From the NCBI GenBank assembly GCA_028641055.1, contig CM054062.1, forward strand, positions 273,761,349 through 273,825,348: 64,000 nucleotides of DNA. The letters run 5' to 3'. The first letter of the stretch is position 1. Each line of letters starts with the position of its first letter. The notes under the pieces were generated by a model. That model worked only from the letters and a program-made list of their open reading frames with translations. It was not told the origin of the DNA and searched no databases. A program made the position numbers and the translations under genes. Origin of the DNA: Alopecurus myosuroides (Eukaryota > Streptophyta > Magnoliopsida > Poales > Poaceae). This document shows positions 56,049 through 64,000 of this stretch, piece after piece.

Positions 56049-59000
56049 ATGATTATTAAGCTTCGTATTGCAGACTGGAATGTTAGAGGCCTCAGTCAGA
56101 AAACGAAACGTGATGACATCCGAGCGGCTGTTGACAGCTTCGCCCCCTCCATTCTTTGCCTTCAGGAGTCTAAGCTCACGGACATTCCCTCCTTCCTTGC
56201 TACCTCCTTCCTTCCGCAAAATCTTCGATCTTACGTTTTCAAAGCTTCCGAGGGTGCCTCTGGGGGAATAATTACTGCCTGGGACGATCGGATTCTTGAG
56301 CTTGTAAATCACTCCATTGGCGCTTTCTCGGTCACCACTACGTTCTCCTTCCGCCTTGACAACCTTTGCTTCTCCATCATTAATGTGTATGTACCCTGCG
56401 GACACTCCTCCAAATTTGATTTCCTTACCTCTCTGGCCAACGACGTATCGACCCTTATTGGCCCTTTTGCTCTCCTTGGCGATTTCAACCTCATTAAAGC
56501 ACCCTGCGAACGCTCAAACGACAACTTCAATTCTACGGAAACCTACTGGTTCAATGATTTCATCAACTCTCGCGGGCTCATTGAAATCCCTCTCCTCGAT
56601 CGCCAATTTACTTGGTCCAACCAACAAATACCCCCCATCCTCGCTCGTCTCGACCGCTCTCTGGTTAATCCAGATTGGAGTATTGCTCTCCTAGACACCA
56701 CCCTTTCCTCTTCTCACAGGCCCACCTCGGACCATGTTCCCCTTCTCCTCGAAGCCTCCTCTAAAGCCCCCCGAAGCTCCATCTTTCGGCTTGAAAACTC
56801 GTGGCTCAACAACCACCTTTTCTCCAACCTGGTTTCCCTGAACTGGACCAATGTCAACTCTGCCAACTCCGCCACTCCACTTATCGGCCAGCTGAACCTT
56901 AAGCTCAAGCGTATTCGCTCTGTTGCCCGCCTTTGGGCTCGCTCCCGTAAACTCCCTTCTATCTTCCTCGCCAATTGCCGTACTGTTATCTTATTTTTAG
57001 ATACGCTTGAGGAGATTCATTCTCTAAGCCCTTTAGAGACTCGCCTTCGCCTTTTAACCAAAGCGTCCTTTTGTCGCAACAACTCGGCTAGCGCCACCTA
57101 TTGGAGACAGCGCGCGAAGGTTCGTCACTGCGTCCTAGGAGATGAAAACTCTAAATACTTCCATCTCTGCGCCTCCGGTCGCCTTCGCAAAAATCAAATT
57201 AAAGCCTTGGAAGACGATGACGGATCCCCCTGTTTTCTCATCAGGCTAAGGCCCACATCCTTCACCGCTTTTTCAAAAATCTCCTCGGACAACCCATCCA
57301 TGTCTCCTCCCAGCTAGACTTACACTCCCTTGTCGCCTCCACATCCCTGGACCGTTTCCAAGAGGCTGCCCTCACTTCCCCCTTTTCCTTGGAGGAGCTG
57401 CGGGCCTCCGTCTTTTCCATGAAAGACGACTCCAGCCCTGGACCGGATGGTTTCGGCCCTGCTTTTTTCAAACGCTACTGGGACCTTGTCAAAGACTCCC
57501 TCCTCAGGTCCTTACATGAATTCCACTCCCTGAAAGCCGACCTTCGACCAATAAATTAGTCCTTCGTCGTCCTTCTTCCCAAGAAAGCTGGGGCCAACAG
57601 ACCAGATAACTTCCGTCCTATCTCTCTCCAAAACTCCTGCCTGAAAGCCATCACTAAATTTCTGGTTCCCCTTTCTGGTTCACCCTGATCAGACTGGGTT
57701 CATCGCCGGGCGGTCGATCGCGGAAAATTTTGTCTACGCTGCTGACATTGTCCAATCTTGCCATAAGAGGGCGGCCCCGACTGCCGTGTTCAAGCTCGAC
57801 TTCCGAAAAGCTTTCGATTCTATCAGTTGGGACGCTCTCGACAGGATTCTCCAGGCCAAAGGCTTTCCCCAGCTTTGGCGATCCTGGATCCCATCTATCA
57901 ACCTCTCCAGCCAAACCTCTGTCCTTCTCAACGGGATTCCCGGTCCCTGGATCCAGTGTCGCCGAGGGCTACGCCAAGGAGACCCCCTCTCCCCCTTCCT
58001 CTTCAACATTGTTGCGGACGTCCTCCAACAACTTCTCCTTCAGGCCTCCCGAGATGGACTTCTACTCCACCCCCTCGTCGACGACCTTCCTTGTCCAATC
58101 CTGCAATACGCTGACGACACTCTTATTATCATCCGCGCGGTACCTGAACACGTTTCCAATCTAAAAACCCTTCTCGACCAATTTTCGAATGCCACCGGCC
58201 TCGTCATCAACTTCCACAAAAGTACCTTCGTTCCCATAAAAACAGAACCCTCTATTGCCTCTGCCATGGCTTCCTCCTTTGGCTGTAGCGTCTCTTCCTT
58301 CCCTCAAACCTACCTCGGCCTCCCTCTTTCCCCATACAAGCTCCGCCTTTTCGATCTATCCCCCATCATTGCCAAATGTGACAAGCACCTGTCAGGGTGG
58401 AGAGGGCGGTCTCTCCCTATTGGAGGACGTCTAATCCTTGTCAACTCGGTCATCACTGCCAAATTTGCCCACGTTATGGCTGCTGGCCTTCTCCCGGCTG
58501 GCGCTATCGAGGCTATTGACAAGCGCAGACGTGCCTTCTTGTGGACAGGCGAAGAAACCTGCTCTGGAGGGCACTGTAAGGTTGCTTGGAGCGAGGTCTG
58601 TACCCCCAAAAAGTTTGGGGCCTTGGGGTCTTATCAATCTCACACCAAAACTCCTCTCTTCTCTCGAAATTCCTCTCCAAAATTCACTCATCCTCCTCTG
58701 CCCCCTGGATTCTCTGGTTTCGACGCCAATATGGCTGGGCGGATGGAAGGGACCTGGGAGAGCATCACCATCTCGACTCCCCGATTTGGAAAGCTATTAT
58801 TACCGGCCTTGCTACCTTTCGCTCCAACTCTATCATCACCATCAGAGACAGAGCCTCCACCGCCTTCTGGCTTGACTCCTGGCTTGGCCCCGTCTCGCTC
58901 TCCGAGCGATTTCCCGCCATGTTCACTCATGCCACAAAAACCCACTCTCAGGTCAGACACTGCTTGAACTCCGGGCTGGCTCTCGCCCCTCGCCTTTCCA

Positions 59001-59635
59001 CCTGCGCGACTATTGAACTGACTTAGCTAAACGCGGAGATTTCAACCATTTCTCTCAACAACGAGGTCCCTGATGTCCCCCTTTGCCGACACTCACAGAA
59101 AAGATTTTCGAACAAAGGTTTCTATGCTAACTTTTACAGGCAGCTTCGACCAGATGATCAGGCTGCGAAGGCTTGGAGAAACGCGACACCTTTAAAGTGC
59201 AAAATCTTTAACTGGCTAACCTACCGTCGCCGCCTACCAACAAACGATCGACGCCATCGACACCAACTCAGCTCCTCCCCGAGCTGTGTTCTTTGCTCTC
59301 AGGTGGAAGACACGGACCACCTCCTGATCCAGTGTCCGAGAGCCCGTGAAGTTTGGGATCACTTCTTCCCGGCTGGAAACACCCCTCAGCCGAGCTGCAT
59401 CCGTGAGTTGTGGGATGTCTGCTGCCGCACCTATGCTGACTCCACAGTCTGCACTGCCATCTCCTAGAACATCTGGAAGCGACGCAACAACCACTCCTTC
59501 AATGGCGTTGATGAACCACTTGCCGTGATCCTGCAAAAATGCACCGAAGATATTCGCCTCTGGTCCTACCGTTGCTCATCTGCTCCTGTTGCGCATGTCC
59601 TTAGGACTTGGTGTACTACATTTGATCCTCCGTGA
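56049..59635 (+). pseudogene. LINE ORF2 (endonuclease and reverse transcriptase), frameshifted
   Basis: The ATG at 56049 starts the AP-type endonuclease: ADWNVRGL, CLQESKL (catalytic Glu), LLGDFNLI, SDHVPLLLE. The frame breaks near 57230. A block with SMKDDSSPGPDGFGPAFFKR follows, with stops near 57558 and 57685. The RT core is at 57786-58620: LDFRKAFDSISWDAL, GLRQGDPLSPFLFN and the catalytic YADDTLII. Another shift near 58620 leads to the zf-RVT region with KIFNWLTYRRRLPTNDR and CVLC...HLLIQC (about 59200-59340), a TAG near 59466, and the final TGA at 59633. ORF2 nicks target DNA and copies the LINE RNA. Confidence 0.92.
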
Positions 59636-59912
59636 TCCTGTATTCCCCCCCTGTACTCTCCTCCCCCTTTGTCCCTCCTTCACCTTGTAATGCCCTTGTA
59701 CTCTGACTTTTTGTCTGTTTCAACAAAAGGTTCAGGCTGGCTCTAAGAGCCCGCCGTAGTTACGGTAAAAAAAAAAGAATTCTACCCCTTTATGGATCAC
59801 TAGACTGGTTAGGTTTCTTTGATGCAATCAATGGAATTGGAGAATGATTACCATTTAAAAAAAACATGTTATGCAGTACCGAAAATCTTCTTTACTATCA
59901 AACAAAATTGTA

Positions 59913-60036
59913 CTCCCTCAGTCTCAAATTAATTGTCGTTAAGTTTGACAAAAAAGGGATGTATCTAGACATAATTTTGTGTTAGATACATCCACTTTTG
60001 TCAAACTTTGTGACAATTAATTTGAGACCGAGGGAG
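59913..60036. mobile_element. Stowaway MITE, 124 bp
   Basis: The termini CTCCCTCAGTCTCAAATTAA and its inverse TTAATTTGAGACCGAGGGAG pair along the whole element. TA duplications lie at 59911-59912 and 60037-60038. The inner sequence (GATGTATCTAGACATAATTTTG) is related to the Stowaway at 42085-42207. Confidence 0.95.
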
Positions 60037-60038
60037 TA

Positions 60039-60940
60039 GATACACATTAACACAAGCATGCATGAGTGAAATGACGATGGTTAGGTATATTCCTTGCATT
60101 TGTCTACAAATATCATCCCACGCCTCCCTCCCGACGATTTGATTGGGACAATTTTGGAATTTTCCCTTCTTTTTCATTCCACGAGAATAAAGAGTCTGGG
60201 TGCTTCCACCTACTACAATGTTTCTCTGTTTTTTTGTTGCAAATTTCTCGTTTCACTCTCTATGGGAAGTACACTACGTTGGAGGACTCACCTCTATGGA
60301 CATTGGACAATACACTGCATGCTGGAGGACCCAGCGGTAGGTCGAGAAGCTCTCAGCATTCGAGTCTTTCACCACCCTTAAATCTTTAGTGTATTTACCA
60401 GTGTACTCATTTGCTCCGTTTGTGGTCGTCTCTTTAGCATGGAGAACAAGATCTATTTATGGAGGTCTACATACGGTTAGATCAGGCGGCGAGGGGTATT
60501 TTTATCCTACATGGATGGCAGCATAGTCTACGGATCGGCCCTCTATCCCTTCCATCGCCTTAGTCACTATGACGAGTGTCTCAATTCTCTTGTGATGATA
60601 TTTTTATCCTACATGGATGGCAGCATAGTCTACAGATTCTGCCATTTTTCTTGCATTGGCTCTTTTGCGATGTAAAGTGGATTTCTTTGCTTCACGAAAA
60701 GTATCGATAGCACTTGTGCCATACAGAACCCATGGATTTTTTTATTGTTGCACTAACCCTCTAATGCGGATTACTGTTTGAGTATGGTGTGAAGGAAGTT
60801 TTCAAGGGTCGAGAGAAGAGGTGATATATGTGATCAAGAAGAGTGCAAGGTAAAAGCTTGGGGATGCCCCCGTGATTCATGCAAGCATATTTTTAGAAGA
60901 ATCAAGTATCTAAGCTTGGGCATGCCCAAGGCATCCCCTT
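60039..60940. other. intergenic DNA ending in Athila-like sequence
   Basis: A 35-bp exact direct repeat TATTTTTATCCTACATGG... occurs at 60497-60531 and 60599-60633. From about 60848, AAGCTTGGGGATGCCC and AAGCTTGGGCATGCCC recall the 3' interior of Athila-like elements, which Tat-3 then interrupts at 60941. No gene was recognised. Confidence 0.5.
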
Positions 60941-61414
60941 TGTCGTGGGATAATCACGGCAGACGTTACCGGGGGTAACTGATCTTGGGGCAAGACGACA
61001 CAGGCGTTTGGGAGAGGGTTTAGCTCAGAGGAAAACATGATGGAACTCGATCTGGTAGCCGGCATCAAGTCGCCGAGTCTCCGATCTCAAGATACTAACT
61101 CAACTCTCGTGTTACACTGGATGCTCGATACCAAGCGATATTGCTAGGGCTCTTAGATCTCAATTAACCTAACTTAGGGGCCGGTTTATAAAGCACCCGA
61201 CCCCCTGGCTTGCCCTCCAAGGCGCACCCTGAATCCTACCCGGACACTATGTACGAAACCCTAACTTTCCTTATCGTAACCCACAATCCGGGTTACGAGG
61301 CCTACAATCTTGGGCCTTCTAGAAGTTCTTTTATCCTTAGCCGGGTCTTAAGCAGCGTCCTTTGGGCTGAATTACACCTTGGAATTGGGCTACCGGGTTA
61401 TCATCCCTCCATCA
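60941..61414 (-). repeat. 3' LTR of Tat-3
   Basis: On the minus strand the polypurine sequence GGGGACTAC is followed by the LTR start TGATGGAGGGATGA (at 61414). The LTR ends ...CCCACGACA at 60941. The minus-strand TATA box (GCTTTATAAACC) is near 61190. Length 474 bases. CCCTT (60936-60940) is the duplication to look for at the other end. Confidence 0.72.
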
Positions 61415-61803
61415 GTAGTCCCCAGAATAGCTTGGGCTTCACAAGATCCTCTTTGAAGCGCACGCTATTCCCTGCAAAACTATCAAACTTACAAGTTCAA
61501 TGGAGGCCGGGTTAAATTGCTTTGATAAACAGCTAGGCCTAACTCCACGGTGGCCATATAGTAACCCGGTTTCCTCCAAGTACGTTGCTTAGTTTTCCGG
61601 GTTAACACCTTAATAAGAATGTTAAAGATCTGGCTTACTTTGCTTGATAATTAACCCTGATGTCGCGGAGAAGATCTACTTCCTATTTTCGTCCGGATAT
61701 TTTGTTCAGCACTTAAAGTGTATCTCGCAAAATCCGTGCAGGCAACCGGTATCCCAAAATTTCCGGCTCCCTCCCGTTGACCTAGATCTTATCCATCCGC
61801 ACC

Positions 61804-61812
61804 TTATAAATA
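61804..61812 (+). promoter_or_regulatory. TATA box of the Tat-3 antisense gene
   Basis: TTATAAATA followed by a CA-rich start region (AACAACCCAACCTTCC) lies about 390 bases from the LTR and 510 bases before the ATG at 62323. A 5' UTR intron is likely: donor CTTCA/GTAAGT at 62076 and acceptor TTCTTCGTAG ending at 62270. Confidence 0.6.
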
Positions 61813-62322
61813 GGTGCCCGAGAAACAACCCAACCTTCCAACAATCCATTCCAACTCTTCTCCTTTCCCCTTCTCTCGTGATTGCGCAACACCATTGCGA
61901 AAAAACCTCACGCCTCTTGCCGGAGCCAAGCCGCCAACGGCCACATTCATCCTCGCGCCACTTTGCGCCGCCGCCGAGCTCCGTCGCCATACCTTCATCC
62001 GGACCGCCGGGAGTTGCGAGGGATCATCCAGACCGCGCCGTTCACCGCCGCTGCGTGCTACTCCAATCCCCTTCAGTAAGTTTCTCGTACCCATCAATTC
62101 AACCTCACAATCCCTTGATTTACTCTAGATTAGATCTAGGTCAACCCGCGGGCAATTCTTCCTGTCACGCTCGGTCGGGTCGCTTTAGATGCTCGATAAC
62201 TCCTCCAATAGCTTTGATTGACAGCCATACATTATTCTCCTATCATCATTAACCATTAATTTCTTCGTAGAATCGCCCGCAAGTTTTCCAACCTAGATCC
62301 ATTTCGTTCCAATTTTCCGCGC

Positions 62323-64000
62323 ATGTCATTGACACCCGGAAAATCCTCTTCCTCCGGTTCTTTTGCTTGCAGTAGATTCATGGGCAATCATCCGTCTTCC
62401 TCAAACACCTTTGAATACGTAAGTACCCCATAGTTTGTATAATGATGCTTGATACCCGGATAATTTGTAACCTTGCCTTCTAAAATGTCACCCGGATAAT
62501 GCTTAACTTCCGTACTTTCTTGTCACCACTCACAGATACTCGAATAGCCCATGGTTTCCGAGTCTTATTTTTTGCACTTTTTTGCCTTGTGTTTTGCAGG
62601 TTGATCCCATGGCTCCCAAAAGGCAAGGGAAACAGCCGGCCCAGGCGAAGACAACCCAATCCATATCCGCCAATTGGGGGCGATCCACAGTCACAAAGGC
62701 CAAGCTGGACGAGCTGGCCGAGTTGGGGGTCCTTCCTTCTCAGAAGGACATTCATTGGAGGGCGCCGGGTGATGAGACCCGGCCCACACCTGCCGAGGAT
62801 GAGGTAATCTGTTTTATAGAGCACGTGACCCGGGGATTCCGTCCTCCGGGTCACCCTTTCTTTCATGAGGTCCTGAGCCATTATGGCCTCAGGATATTTG
62901 ACATAGGGCCTAACTCTATGTTGAATATAACCCACTTCATTGTTCTGTCCGAGTCATACCTGTGCACCCCACCAAGTTTGGCTCTCTTGACCGAACTTTT
63001 CCAGTGCAAACCGTGCCGCAAAAGCGGCGACGGGGCACTTCGTGCTTGCGGCGGAGTCTCTATCCAGCGCCGCAAGAATTCTCTAATGCCACCTCTTACT
63101 CTTAATTCACACGTCAAACACTGGCAACTCTCATACTTCTATTGCCGGGACACCTCCCCACCCGGCGAAAAGAGGTTGCCGGGTTACTCAGAAGGCCTCC
63201 TTGATATCTCCGAGAAATTCAATGCTTTCGCCCCTGACTCAGACAGGGAAGCAATCCTGTCTTCACTAGCTAGAATAGCCGTCCTCTCCGCCCAAGGCCT
63301 TCTTGGGCTCAATCTAGTGAAAACTTGGGTTGATTTCCGGATCCAACCCAATTCTATCCGCACCAAATTGATGTGCGAGTACTCGGGGCATGCCACGGAC
63401 GCACTCCGATATTCCACCAAGATCTTTGCAGCCGGCGACACCAACAAAACCATCAAAGGCTTCTTGACGGAAAAGCTGGAAGTGATCAAGAACATTACCG
63501 GGTTACCGCCATTTACCCGGGAAAACCCGGCCCCAGCGGTAAGACTCGACATATGCAACTTTATTCATACGTCTTCAACTTGACGCAATTGCTGATTCCC
63601 ACCTTCCTGTTTTTCTCTCAGGCTGATAACCCTTTCTGGAATGTTGAAACTTCTCCTGCTGCCGGAGACCCGGAGGAGGAAGACGAACCGGCTGATACTG
63701 ATGAGGGTAATTATCTGAATCTTACGTCATCTTTATTTGCATAAATTTCCTTATTTTAACCTTTTCCATCGACACATACTCGGCTTGCAGGACCAGAGGA
63801 TGAGGATGAGAATGATGACGAAGACCCGGAGGCCACCGAGTCCGATCCAGAAATAACAGTCGGGGCCAAGAGGAAAACCAGAGGAGTGGTGCGCAAGGTT
63901 CCCTATTCCACCATGTCTTCCGAACCCTATTCTTTTGATAACATGCACAGACTTAACCAACGACTATCTAACTCATCGCACTTGAAGGATTCTATCCCGG
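62323..64000 (+). CDS. antisense gene of Tat-3 ('putative gypsy type transposon' family), intact, runs off the window
   Basis: Four coding exons join in phase without a stop: 62323-62418 (32 codons, MSLTPGKSSSSGS), 62600-63538 (313 codons), 63622-63706 and 63791 to the edge. Donors and acceptors are canonical (AC/GTAAGT, GCG/GTAAGA, GG/GTAATT; TTTTGCAG, TTCTCTCAG, GCTTGCAG). An alternative start is the in-frame ATG at 62380 or 62609. The PF04195-type core is in exon 2: CFIEHVTRGFRPPGHPFF, then NITHFIVLSESYLCTPP. Later parts have PLTLNSHVKHWQLSYFY and VKTWVDFRIQPNSI. Exons 3-4 are strongly acidic (DPEEEDEPADTDE, ENDDEDPEATESDPE) and then basic (GAKRKTRGVVRK, a possible nuclear signal). At least 440 residues. 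The function of the family is unknown; nuclear action is inference. Confidence 0.8.

Larger units (their letters stand above)
52608..59775 (+). mobile_element. L1-type LINE retrotransposon, about 7.2 kb
   Basis: A 13-bp direct repeat AGAATTCTACCCC lies at 52595-52607 and 59776-59788, directly outside the element and after its poly-A (59767-59776). The content is ORF1 with zinc knuckles, then ORF2 with endonuclease, reverse transcriptase and a zinc-binding tail. The start is C-rich (a run of 12 C). Several frameshifts and stops show that this copy is inactive. The length suggests it is full or nearly full. Confidence 0.95.
60941..64000 (-). mobile_element. Tat-lineage gypsy element (Tat-3), 3' end only
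   Basis: The 3' LTR (60941-61414) and the 3' internal region with its antisense gene are in the window; pol should lie to the right of 64000 on the minus strand. The call rests on the LTR with polypurine tract and on the gene family shared with Tat-1 and Tat-2. The element appears inserted in an Athila-like element. Confidence 0.7.

Noticed and set aside
1..64000. CRISPR arrays, operons, bacterial genes or organellar inserts
   Set aside because: No regular spaced repeats and no prokaryotic or plastid/mitochondrial genes were seen; the whole window is explained by plant genes and transposons.

Overview
The window is nuclear DNA of a large-genome grass, most likely a Triticeae species (wheat, Aegilops or barley group). 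Reasons: two plant genes with grass-style codons sit in tens of kilobases of nested LTR retrotransposons; there are Stowaway MITEs with the CTCCCTCCGT-type end and TA duplications, an Au-type SINE with its own target duplication, and a plant L1-type LINE. Nothing looks prokaryotic, organellar or viral.

Layout. 1-21580 is a stack of nested LTR elements on the + strand over an older minus-strand copia relic. A copia LTR (1-1227) interrupts the pol of a Tat-lineage Ty3/gypsy element (Tat-1, to about 9065). Tat-1 lies inside a second Tat element (Tat-2), whose 3' LTR is split by a full-length copia element (11209-19114) with a perfect 5-bp target duplication. 21581-26928 is a minus-strand Athila-like structure with no coding capacity and two LTRs that do not match each other. 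26929-30610 is a patchwork: a GGTACTACCGC motif array, a gypsy 3' end and two broken copies of a PIF/Harbinger-type Myb/SANT-like ORF.

30700-42210 is the gene island. It holds an intronless R2R3-MYB gene of the MYB44 type (+), convergent with a 16-exon SAC-domain phosphoinositide phosphatase gene (-). All SAC splice sites are canonical, but exon 6 carries one single-nucleotide frameshift that would remove the catalytic part. MITEs lie close to both genes: a Mutator-type MITE 0.7 kb before MYB, a foldback MITE cluster 0.9 kb before SAC, and a Stowaway.

42210-60900 holds intergenic DNA, a Harbinger-type TIR element carrying a decayed non-transposase gene, a probable solo copia LTR with a SINE in it, and a LINE of about 7.2 kb with a 13-bp target duplication. 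From 60941 to the end is the 3' LTR and 3' internal part of a third Tat element (Tat-3), on the minus strand.

The most striking pattern is that all three Tat elements carry, between pol and the 3' LTR, a gene pointing against the element, with its own TATA box next to the LTR and with introns. In Tat-1 and Tat-2 this gene is damaged. In Tat-3 all four visible coding exons join in frame without a stop up to the window edge. It belongs to the family usually labelled 'putative gypsy type transposon' domain (PF04195 type); its function is not established.
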